From assembly GCA_030737835.1 (NCBI GenBank), contig CM060857.1:7253360-7317359 (forward strand): a DNA stretch of 64,000 nt. The letters are read 5' to 3'. The notes under the pieces were generated by a model. That model did no database searches. It was not told the origin of the DNA and saw only the letters and a list, made by a program, of their open reading frames with translations. Both the position numbers and the translations under genes were made by a program. Within the stretch, counting starts at the first letter, position 1, and each line of letters starts with the position of its first letter. This document shows positions 1-10,093 of the stretch, piece after piece. Origin of the DNA: Acorus gramineus. Its lineage: Eukaryota > Streptophyta > Magnoliopsida > Acorales > Acoraceae.

Positions 1-3000
1 CCCCACTGTGATCATTTTTTCATACACAAACATTCCTATTCTAAAGACGCATATATATATACTTCTTACACACTTCATGCATACCACCAAAACATATACA
101 TTTAGAAACAAGGTAATAGGTAGAGGGAAATAAAGGCATACCACGGCTCGTGTAGCCCCGAAAGCCTCTGCCTCGGCCTCATCGGGATCACCCATCCCTT
201 CGTCGTCTCCCTCCTCATCATCCCCCTCCTCCTCAGCCATGGCCTCCTCGGCCTCAATCCCTGCACCAGCCCCCCTGGCCCCTGCGTCCACACCCACGGC
301 CTCTTTGGCCCCAACCTCAACATGGACATTCCCGGCCCTCGCCGCCTCAGTCCCTACACCCTCGCCTTCCTCCGCGCCCACTGCGTCGGAGGCTAAAGCC
401 TCAAAGGCACCCATAGCCCTTCTCTCCTCCTCCTCAGCCCTGGCCTCCCTGTCCAACATCCCCACTATAGCATCCAAAGACGCCCTCACCTCCTCACTAA
501 CTCCCTCAGCCCCCACCCCCTCAATCGCGCCTTTGGCCGACCCTCCGGTTGTCACGCCCCAAGGCGGCCGTCCCCGAGATGTGGCAAATATATAAAGTAT
601 CAGTTATCAAGTACAAGAGGTCAACAATGACTCCAATAAATAACACACAAGCTGGCAAAGCAATGATAACTGATAACTCAACTGAAAAGTGAAAGCATAA
701 AATATCAATAAGTCTGTAAACCAAAAATATCATTACAGACTCGAATACACAATCAATGTCCTATGAGAGCCAAGTCTAGTCCAAATAAAATACAACATGT
801 GCCACATGCACGATTTACAATACATAAAATGACTCTAGGACTGCTGACAACCTCACACTCGCTAACTGCTGGACCGGACGCTCCACGCACGCAAACCACG
901 CCATAGGGAAGCTCCAACTCCACGCTCAACACCGCCCCTGAAAAGAAACAATATGCGAGGGGTGAGCTACAAGCTCAATGAGTGACTGGAAACCAATCAC
1001 CATTCCAACAGTTCAATACATAAGCACTTTCCTTTCTAGGAAAACGTGGGTGGAAACCCAATGGATAACAAGGTCAAGGTCACGCGGAGGCGTGACCAAC
1101 CTCACCATCACCCTCAGTCCCGGAGGGAGACTCTTGGACTCTTGGGGAGAGACCATACCATTTGTTGAAGAGACGCGGAATTACTGGTCTACACAACACT
1201 ACTGGATCATCTACATCGAGATAACTGCCCAACGATGTCTTTTAACATTGATACGTAACTGGACCCAACAACCATGGGAATGGACGAAAACAAATAAGTC
1301 ACGTGGCGACGTGACTTCACCTCATCCTCACCCTCACCCCTAAGGGTGACACAGGACTGTTGAAAGAAAACCTTTTTGTTCTACACCCTTCATCATCCGG
1401 TAGCCCACTCCTGAGTAGCCTCTACCTAGTAGACTCCCATGATCAATACATCTGCCGAACGCATCGATAGTACCTACAGGTTGGAGCCATCTGTCCGGAC
1501 AGCTTTAACGTCCGGTAGCTTCAATGCGGATCTGAAGAAGGGGACAATGATTCCACGCTCACAAAATCATCCGGTAGCCCTCTCCCGCATAGCCTCTACC
1601 TGTTGGCCTTCCACGATTGGTAAATCATCCAGATGTTCACCGTGATACGCATCAGTAGCACCTACGAGTGGTGGCACCCAAACAAGATAGCTTCAACGTT
1701 GGGGTGTTTCGACGCACGACGATGTCAGGAGGAAGCACCCCCATTCACAAAGCGAATCCTATGGGTTACGCTCGATAATCACATGTCGATGATATCGAAT
1801 ACTCTTTTACTCCGACACGGGTGCATTGCTTGGACGTGAGGGATTACCTCTGCTCTCACGCAGAAATAAGTCCAAGGCATATAACGCAACAGGCGGTTCA
1901 TAAACGCGCCTAGCACGGGTAGGCCTAACTTAATGCCATAGCCACCGGTTTAACAATACCAATACAACAAATGAATTCTCCTGAATTCCCTTCAAGTGCA
2001 TCACACGGATGCAGGGGTGATTACATCGCTCGCGCACTAACTAATGAGGTACATCCCGACAGCGGGTCGTACCCACGCCTATTTCAAATAGGCCTAATTA
2101 GTTTTAACATGCGCATATATTTTACAGGAGAATTATATCTTAGTTATGTGCATGAACCATATGCACGATCACAATCAATTAATCATAAGGATACTCCCTA
2201 ACATGGATTTACATCATAAACAACAAATCATACAACATGCATACAAGCGTGCAAGCATATAAGCATACCTCATACAAGTATATAAGCATACAAGCTATAC
2301 TCTAAAATGCGTTGGATATCACCAACTTAAAAAGGGAAGGGTCAAGCGCGATCTCGCGCACTAACAGGTGCATGCCAATATTCCAAACGAACCTGAGTCG
2401 AGTAAGAAATTGCATCTACTTACTCAGTTCGTACAATGGGAGAGGGCGAGAGAGAGCTCATCATCTCTTGAAGTTGGTCATAGCTTTGCCCCATTATCAT
2501 GGGCGCAATAACTACACCACGCCCTCGAGTCTTATCACAAGGGAATATTAGGCATGTGCCCGTTATTAACCCAGACTTAATCATGCTGGATATTCCAATT
2601 AATATGGTAGTATTACTCATAGGGACTACCTAAGGCATGCTTATTCTATACATTCATGAAAACCCACATCAAACATGCCCATACATGAAGGGCGCATGCA
2701 TACATAATAATTCACACATGATTATGATACAAGGGCAAGTATATGGCAAAAAAGGGGGTTCTACGCAATATACGAGCTATACAATCCTAACATGAAAATA
2801 TCTAGCATATTTAGAGTGCAGAGAAACCCCATGGATGCGCGATGCACGACTACGTGCATCAAGCGCATCCCAAAGTGTTTGATCAAACCACTCACCGCAA
2901 CCCGAGACCTCGCGCATCCCATCCGATGAGATCTGCAAGGTAAGGGCATCAAATTTGGTGAGTAAAATCACATTATAACACTTAAAAATTATTAGAAATA

Positions 3001-4557
3001 CCAAAGACTTAAACATGCACGCATACGGGCTCGCACGCATGCGAGCACGCAAGTACGCAAGCATGCCCGAGTGCCCCAGCACCTACTCGAGCCTCTGGGC
3101 AGCCCTGCGTGTGCCCCTGCACGCGCGCGTGCACTGGCGCCCTACCGCAAGCCCAGGCGCACCCAGACTCGCTGCCTTGCGCACACGCACGCTCGCGCGC
3201 ACGACTTACACACACCGCGCGCGCTGCCAGCGCCCGCATGAACCTGTGCACTCGCTCAGCGCACACGCGCACACGCCCGCCTGCGCCCCTCTACGCCTGT
3301 GTCTGTGCGAGCACGAGCGCGGACAAACCTGCGCACGCTCCCAGCACTCTTTAACCCCTCCCCCACACTCCTCACTCACCCTAAACAAACTACCTAGCAT
3401 GCATGACTTCCCAACAACCCCTAAAGCCATGAAAATCATAAAAAGAAGGGGAAAACATACCAAAAGAGGGGGAAAGGAAAGGGGGAGGTGTAGCGGCTCA
3501 CAAGCTCCTCCTCGACCACTTTGACCACCACCACCTCTTCCATTGCTTCTCTTCTTCATGGCTGAACCAAAGGGGAGGGGAAACCATTAGAGGGGCTAGG
3601 GGAGGAAGAGAGGGAGAAGGCAAAAACAACAAAGGCACACACAAACCTTGATCACTTCCTCTTCTTGCTCCTCCATCATCTCCTTCTCCTTGGCATAAAA
3701 TCAAACACTTGGGGAGTGTGTGAAAGAGAGAAAGAGAGCCCCAAAGAATGCCAATTGATGAGTGAGGGAGAGAGGGGAGAAAAGTTCTCAATTGGGGGGG
3801 GGGGGGGGGTGAGAACAAGATTGGGAGGGGGGGTGAGTTTACGGTTAGAGTCACCCACTCACACACCAAAAGACCAAGGGTTGCTTCGCCACCAAGCAAG
3901 GGGGTGGTAAGGTTACCCCGGGTCACCACATTCACCAAATAATCTAACACTATTCAACCAACCAAACCAGGATTTCTCAAAACCCGGATACGGTTCAAAA
4001 CTGCATATTTTTCAAAACGGTAGCGGATTTTTTGGTGAATTCCGATAACGGTAACGTTATCGAAATTCAATGAAATTTTTATGGGTAGTACAAAATGGTA
4101 CCAGGACCCATAATATGCAGTTAGATTTTCAATCAGAGTACTCCAACTCCCGCAGGTGGCTAAAAGCCAAAATTTTAGCGACTTCGATCGAAAAAGAAAA
4201 AGGCCGTAAATGACCCAGATGTGACCAAGGCTTAACCGAAATGGCTCCAAATGACACAGGCATAACGCCGACCTCCAAACCCGCGCCCTCGACCACCGCC
4301 GATTTGTCGCCACACCTTCTCTTGCGTGTATAACCAATCACACAACCCCCTGCCCCTGGGATAGCCCCCGAGGATGCACCCGCACCTCCACCCGCGCCCG
4401 CTAAAGGCATCTCTGCCGTTTGGGTGGTCGCCTCCTCCACTACCCTCCTCTCTGCTCCGTCACTCTCTGACGAGCTGGACCCCAAGACAGCCCATCTCTG
4501 CTCTCGGGAAGACCTGAGGCGCTTCATCATCGAAGCCGTCCTCTTCCCCTTCGTCAT
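1..4557 (-). pseudogene. Plant mobile domain gene copy 1 (PMD1), exon 1 plus start of intron 1, split by a solo LTR
   Basis: The start codon is at 4557-4555 on the minus strand. Exon 1 runs to about 4268, is interrupted by the LTR at 550-4267, and resumes from 549 to 142. It ends at a GT donor (141-140), with intron 1 running off the window. The product is a low-complexity acidic N-terminus: basic start (MTKGKR), a serine run (SSSSESD), a basic patch (YTRKRR), a heptad-like stretch (SLDAIVGMLDRE) and Ala/Glu/Gly-rich repeats. The same order and residues occur in PMD2 at 20297-20978, where the PMD itself lies in the next exon. Skipping the LTR and one copy of its target duplication keeps the frame open, so exon 1 was intact when the LTR landed. 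The PMD exons lie outside the window. Function is inferred only from PMD2; PMD proteins are known as nuclear gene-silencing factors and as passengers of transposons. Confidence 0.72.
550..4267 (-). mobile_element. Solo Tekay-type LTR (type A), inserted in PMD1 exon 1
   Basis: On the plus strand it begins TGTCACGCCCC and ends CAGGCATAACG, the reverse of a TGTTATGCC...GCGTGACA LTR; the last base is mutated from A to G. The flanks are CCGGT (545-549) and CCGAC (4268-4272). Alignment with the uninterrupted PMD2 exon supports a decayed 5-bp target duplication. Contents from left to right: the LTR 3' module (about 550-2760, with CCCTCACCC tracts), a GC-rich alternating block (about 3015-3350), a pyrimidine/purine-rich stretch with a 17-G run near 3797, and the A-type 5' module. 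No internal region is present, so this is a solo LTR left by LTR-LTR recombination. It has no coding capacity. Confidence 0.85.
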
Positions 4558-4768
4558 CTCCTCCGATTTTGTGAAAAAGAAAACCCCAAAAGAAAACTAG
4601 GGCTTCGAAATCAAGAAGAAAGGAGTGATCTAGGGTGAATCAAAACCAAGGAAATCCAAATTTTTTTGGTTTGAAATGAAGAAGAAGAAATATTGGAGGG
4701 AGAGAACCATTTTTGAAAACGTGCGGGAGAGAGAGGGTCCTTTTCGGTTATAAGGGACCCAGTCGGCC
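4558..4768 (-). promoter_or_regulatory. PMD1 5' UTR and core promoter
   Basis: A TATA-like TTATAA lies at 4748-4753, within CCCTTATAACCG read on the minus strand, about 190 bases before the PMD1 start codon. PMD2 has the same motif at the same distance (20093-20098 to 20297). The leader is pyrimidine-rich with AAACCCTA-type motifs in PMD2, common in plant 5' leaders. Both copies share the block GACTGGGTCCC just upstream, where similarity to P LTR sequence starts. Confidence 0.55.
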
Positions 4769-5424
4769 GGCGGCTACTCGCGAGTAACCGTCCCCTGCCC
4801 GACGGCTAAACACCACTAGCCGCCCCTCCCTGCCGGCTAAACACAACTAGCCGCCCCCTGCCAGCTTCTCAAAACACACTTATTTCCAAGTTTTCTAAAA
4901 ACAAACAGCCATGTATTGGTTTACTTCCAAGTTATACTTGATCAAACACAACTCTCTTGAAGTTTTACCACAATTACCAGCACCATTTAGTTCAAATTTC
5001 TTCAGTTCTGGTTCTTTTTTGGAATCTTTATTTTTCGAATGATCCAGTTCACCAAATCAAACACACTTTTTATTTCTTTCTGTCTGCGATATCCCCTTGA
5101 TTTGCTGAGCTACCCAAACACGGTTACGGTAGACACAAGCAAACTAACGCAGGGCTGCTCCGTGCACGATAGCTAAGAACCCTGTCTGAGGGTTGGATCA
5201 CTCGCTTCCTTACTTTTTACTCACTCTCCCACGTGGATCAGTCCTTATATAACCATTCTAGTCAACATCCAGCCTCTGATGACCTAAATTACCTCCCTGA
5301 ATGGTATTTGGTCATGTGTTCTAAACTTCTTGAAGGTTGGGCCAGCCAAAATAAGGGTCTCTTTCCTTATCATCGATCGAAGTCTTTCTGTTTCACACAA
5401 AGACTCCGTCTGATGAGGGACAAT
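4769..5424 (+). other. 3'-terminal non-coding region of a P (Tat-like) element, with hairpins and polypurine tract
   Basis: Three short inverted repeats of the CGGCTA...TAGCCG type occur at 4769-4793, 4802-4823 and 4833-4854, like those inside the P LTR. From 4866 to about 5410 the sequence is AT-rich without a convincing reading frame; a possible TATA (TTATATAA) lies near 5246. The purine-rich GATGAGGGACAA at about 5412-5423 directly precedes the LTR start TGTAGATACCC. That is the expected position of the polypurine tract of an upstream plus-strand element, so this stretch reads as the 3' end of a P element carrying antisense PMD1. Confidence 0.5.
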
Positions 5425-5580
5425 TGTAGATACCCTAATTTTGACCGTCCAAAGAAAGGAAATTTACTTCAAGTAATATTGGAAACCACCACATTTGGAC
5501 ATTCAATAGAAAACTCCCTCAGAAACCGAAACCGAAAACCCTAAAGTCCAACACTTAGAAATATCTAAGAGCCTGGACAA

Positions 5581-5606
5581 GGGCGGCTACTCTTAAGTAG
5601 CCGCCC
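5581..5606. repeat. Perfect 11-bp-stem hairpin in P1 U3
   Basis: GGGCGGCTACT, loop CTTA, then AGTAGCCGCCC. This is the clearest member of a dispersed family of short palindromes found in every P LTR in the window. Confidence 0.85.
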
Positions 5607-6235
5607 CATTCCGGAAGGCTAGTTACAACTAGCCGCTCCCATGACCAACCCCAAACCACCTTCATGGATGGGACATTAAGCAAGCATGATTGCGGCGGAT
5701 TGTCCCTTTTAGCTGCCCCATCCCAGTCGGTTAATCCTTAGTTGTCACACCCGGGCGTCCCTGGAACGTGACAAGTGTATATATGATATCAGTCCAAACA
5801 GGAGTTCAATAACATACTCACACAACAGTTAAAAAGAACACACAGACAAAAGCAGGGCTGACATGATATATACACAAAATAGCGGAAGCTAAAAGACTGA
5901 ATCTGTAAATCAACAACACATTACAGACTTGATACATAATCAACTGTCCTGTGAGAGCCAATATATACAAAGACATCAAATATAATACAAATAGGTGCCC
6001 AAGCACAGAATACAATACATATAAATCAAAAGGGATGCTGATAGCCTCTAAAACTCGCGGGACGTGGCGCTGCTCCGCTACTGATGAAGTCCCTCGGGGA
6101 GCTCTTCCTCTAGATCCGACTCAGATAGCACTGGAAAAAATAATAATTATGGGAGGGGTGAGCCACACGCTCAGTAGGGTCGCCAGCTGTATTAACCACC
6201 AGACATTATTAACCACAACTTGGCAACAACTATAC

Positions 6236-6482
6236 AATCCAGTGGGTCACTATCGCTGACCCACCACACCCTCACCCTCACCCCTCAATATGGTGACATA
6301 GGATATTGGGACTTACAGCACAAAACCAGTAGGTCGCTATCGCCAACCCACTACACCCTCACCCTCACCCCTCAATAGGTGACATAGGATATTGGGACTT
6401 ACAATCCAGTAGGTCGCTACATCGACGACCCACCGCACCCTCACCCTCACCCCTCAATATGGTGGCATAGGATATTGGGACC
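6236..6482. repeat. Three-unit repeat inside type B LTR
   Basis: The units start near 6240, 6325 and 6402. Each holds an inverted repeat of the form GTGGGTCGC...CCAACCCAC followed by CCCTCACCCTCACCCC and then GGATATTGGGAC. The homologous block has three units at 24940-25160 and 50880-51140, and two at 29345-29530 and, on the other strand, about 45060-45220. Confidence 0.8.
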
Positions 6483-8034
6483 GACTAGGCTGATGGTCAC
6501 CCTTGGTCCACCGATAGTCTCTCCCCACTCCGTAGGCCGTTTGGCCACCCCCACATTCAGCACAGTCCGTCACAAAATGAAGAGGTGCCTACTGATGGGA
6601 GCCCCTGCACGGGATAGCCTTTCCAACGCCGGGGTAGTCTCTACACGGATCTAACGAAGGGAACAGAACATCCTATCCATCGCATATGATCCACTCGGAT
6701 CCGCAGACAACACATCATAACAACTCTAATGCCATGAATTCTTCAAAATTCCCTCCAGGGCGCATAACCAGAATGCGGGGAACATATATAATAATAATCA
6801 TTGACAAGAGTTATAATTATAATTATTAACGAGAGTTATAATATTATTGGGACAAGAAGCCTTGGGAGGGCAGCATGAGGTCCCGATACAGGACATCCCG
6901 ACAACCAAACAAGGAACACGGAGTACCCTAGCCCGGGTCTCAATGTTGACCTCGCAAGGCCCCTCCCTATAATATTATATAAGACATGCTAGCATACTAA
7001 AGTTTGCATTTAAAATTAATAAGTTAAACTAATAGGACACATGCACAGGTCAAGGCTTCCTAATCATGAGAACAGGTGACAGGATGCATGGCTCTTACAC
7101 ATGCCCTAAGGGTGCAAGTCCCTAACATACAAAGTCTAGGGTAGCATGCATACTACATCTTTATCATGCTCGCATGGATTACACATTACAACAAGTTAAT
7201 ATAAATCCATGATGCCCCTGGGGAGGACGGTACACGCCCAAGTGCATATACCACCTCCCTACTGGGTTGGATTGTCCCACTCACAGAAGACCGGGTCGTC
7301 GCGCGACCGTCCGTCAAGATCTGCAAAATAGGGTAATCAATTCGGTGAGTAAAATACACAAATAAATCCCAAAAATACATTAAAATACACAACACTCGGA
7401 CAAGCGTACATACGGCCTGTACGCACGCGAGCCCGAGCACTCCGACTCACTCCCGAACCCCCCGGGCAACCGCCCGCACGGCCACCCGCCCCAGGCGCGC
7501 AGCCGAGCCCCGGCCAGCGTGCCCAGCGCACTGCCGAGCCCAGCCCGCACGCCCGGACACTCTGCCAAGCCTCCCGGGTGCACCGCGCACCCACTGCGCC
7601 CCAGCGCAGCAACCCGCACGCACACCCGCACGCCCTGCGCCCCATCGCCTCGCCCCGCGCGCACCACCAGCTCGCATCACCGGCTCGCACCAGCCCCGGG
7701 TGCACCCGCGCGCACTGCGCCCCAGCGCAGCGCCCCGCACGTGCACCCACCCGCACTGCGCCCCAGCACACCTGCCCGCACACCTGCCCGCTTGCACCGA
7801 CTGCTCGCCCTGCGCGCACTACACCCCCTGCGCAGCACCCGCACACCACCTGCTCGCCACGCGCCCAGCATCCGCTCGTTCGCACGCCCGACAGCACACG
7901 CCCAGCGCCCAGCACCCGCTCGCTCGCACGCCCGACAGCACACGCCCAGCACCCAGCACCCGCTCGCTCGCACGCCCGACAGTACAGGCCCCCAGCGTGC
8001 CTGCCAGCACGCCCCCAGCGCACCTGCCAGCCCG

Positions 8035-8150
8035 CCCGCGCACTGCCTGCCTGCCCGAGCACTGCCTGCCTGCGCGCTGCCTGCCTGCCCGAGCACTGCC
8101 TGCCTGCGCGCCGCCTGCCTGTCCGAGCACTGCCTGCCTGCGCTGCCCTG
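8035..8150. repeat. GCCTGCC-type tandem repeat in the LTR GC block
   Basis: Imperfect repeats of GAGCACTGCCTGCCTGCGCG with a unit of about 34 bp. The same repeat occurs in the sister LTR at about 52690-52800, so it is an LTR family feature. Confidence 0.7.
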
Positions 8151-9281
8151 CCTGCCTGACCACCCGGGACAGCCCACCACCCTGCCCAAGCCACTCTACC
8201 ACTTCTCACCGGCCACCAATGGCCCCTAACCGCCTCCGACCGCCACCAACGGCCACCCTCCGCCACCCACAGCCACCCTAACTCAAAAACACCCTCCTAA
8301 CAAGCATCTAAACATGAAAGGAAGGAAAGAAAGCCTTACCCAAGGGAGGAAAGGAAAGGAAGGGGACCGGGAGCTCTTCGGGCACCGAAACACCTCCCCG
8401 AAGACTCCACCACCAAGACCTCTTTCAACCTTCAAAGGGGCTGAAAATCAGAGGAGAAAAGAGGGGGTTAGAGGGGGTCAAACTCGTGGGAACTCGAATC
8501 CGAGACCACCGGTGGATAGATCGGGATGAGATCTAACCTTTCTCTTCTTTGTGCTTTTGATTTTAACCCCTCTAGCTAGGTCAAAATCAAGAAAAAGAGA
8601 GATGGGGAGAGAAAAAATCCATTGGAGAAGAAGATGAATAGTGGGGGAGAAATTTTAGATTCACTTAGATTAGGCTAAGCTAGGTTAATTAGGGTTTAAG
8701 CTAGCATTAGAGAGGATTAAGTGGGTTTTGACTTGGGTCAACCCAACCACAAATAAAAACAAAAGGGGTTGACCAAGTCAACTCTCCCAATGACTTCTCG
8801 CTCGGTCAAAACCCGGATACGCCCTGGAACTGCAAAATCCTGAAACGTACCGGAATTCGATGAAACTTTCGCGAGTGGCTTGGAATGTCACCAGGACACA
8901 TAATATGCAGTTAGATTTTCAATCGAAGTCCTCAAACTCAGGGCGATAGCTAACAGTCCGAGATTTTAGCGGTTCCGATCGAAAAATGAAAAAAACCAAA
9001 AAACTGCCAGAATGTCCCAACGGTGACCAGAAGGTTAAAAGTGACACATATATAACATTAGTAACCGTCCCAAGCCACCGCTTCTCAGAGATGGGACATA
9101 TGGCAGGTTATGATGGGGGCGGCTACCTGAGAGTAGCCACCCCTCACTGGCGGCTAAACACCATTAGCCGCCCCTCACCTGGACATTGTCAGAGAACAAA
9201 GATCTAATGGGAGGTCAAATCAGGCACCTTATTATCCATTTTGATCTATTGTCCAGTGGACATTCCTATACCCCTTTTTTA

Positions 9282-9291
9282 CTATAAATAG
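9282..9291 (+). promoter_or_regulatory. TATA box of P1 LTR
   Basis: CTATAAATAG. The same motif occurs on the minus strand in P2 (19937-19946), P3 (about 57620-57630) and P4 (about 63080), so it marks the U3/R boundary of the family. Confidence 0.75.
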
Positions 9292-9780
9292 GGGGGCAAC
9301 CAATTCATATCAACATCATCAATTCCATAATCAATACCCATCAATAAACCCCAACCACCCACATTCCCAACCATCAAGCCACACCACCACTTCAAACCCT
9401 TGAGAGAAAAGTGAGAGAAACCCATTTCCTACACCAAACCACTCTCCAAATCCACTCTCCAAAACCCAGGCTAAACCCGGTTTAACCTCTGCCAAAACCA
9501 AACCCAAATCCTACCCAGGTTCTGCCCAAATTGAACCAGACACCAGGCGGCTACCCATAACTAGCCGCCCCCCACCAGGCGGCTAAACCCAACTAGCCGG
9601 CCCTTCCCCTAGCCCACCTCAAAGTCTCAATTCTCCTCTAGTCAGGTTCTCGAAGCAGAAGAGGATCCCTGTCTTCACCTCTGTGTACGGCATATCCGTG
9701 TCTCAGAGCGGAGACCCCACAAACTCCCCCACGAAGGTGATCAAATTCGCCCTAACTTTTTCTGCTTTTTTAGAAAAGCA

Positions 9781-10093
9781 GGTGGCGATCACAACAACTC
9801 CCTGAATCCTTTTGAGGACCCGTCAACTGCCTCAGCCAGGAGGAACGCACAGCAAAACAGCCCACCCCTTCCGAGAGACGATCTGAACGAGCCCGCCAAG
9901 GCACAGCTCTCTGGGTCCGAGCCTCCGAAGAACCCCCACACACGCACCCAGACCATCCAGAGGACCGCCGAGGAGGAAGGAAGAGAGGCCCCCCCTTCCT
10001 TTCCTTTTTTCCTTCCAAATTCGATACGAACAACACAGAGCAATCGTCACGCAGATAATGTCACACAGACAGATGATATGCATGCAAGATAAA
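9781..10093 (+). mobile_element. P-element leader after P1 LTR, with candidate primer site
   Basis: GGTGGCGATCACAAC directly follows the LTR terminal CA. TGGCGA-type primer sites are typical of Tat-lineage gypsy elements. About 300 bp of leader follows, homologous to that next to P2, P3 and P4. It is cut at 10094 by a Tekay LTR. Several overlapping frames are open here, but none has protein support. Confidence 0.6.

Larger units (their letters stand above)
5743..9057 (-). mobile_element. Solo Tekay-type LTR (type B) with TTAGT target duplication
   Basis: It begins TGTCACACCCG and ends CACATATATAACA. It is flanked by TTAGT on both sides (5738-5742 and 9058-9062), a perfect 5-bp duplication. 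The flanking P1 sequence is contiguous when compared with P3. Contents: a 3' module with three copies of an 80-90 bp repeat at about 6236-6482, a very GC-rich block at about 7435-8165, then the B-type 5' module. No internal coding region remains. The long frames across the GC block follow from base composition and resemble no protein. Confidence 0.93.
5425..9780 (+). mobile_element. P-family (Tat-like) LTR, copy P1, split by a solo LTR
   Basis: It starts TGTAGATACCC and ends GAAAAGCA, immediately before GGTGGCGATCAC. Removing the 3,315-bp insertion and one target duplication leaves about 1,036 bp, matching P3 (1,033 bp). U3 carries a perfect 11-bp-stem hairpin (5581-5606, loop CTTA), another at 5617-5634, and more near 9116 and 9151. 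The TATA box is CTATAAATAG at 9282-9291, followed by a Pro/Thr-codon-like leader. R-U5 contains two more CGGCTA/TAGCCG inverted repeats near 9546 and 9580. The LTR is flanked by polypurine-like sequence on the left and primer-site-like sequence on the right. Confidence 0.8.

Noticed and set aside
7337-8281. Long frames on both strands (up to about 300 codons) rich in Ala, Arg, Pro, Gly
   Set aside because: They lie wholly in the LTR GC block, where stops are rare in all frames. The residues are low complexity and the same block gives different frames in sister LTRs.
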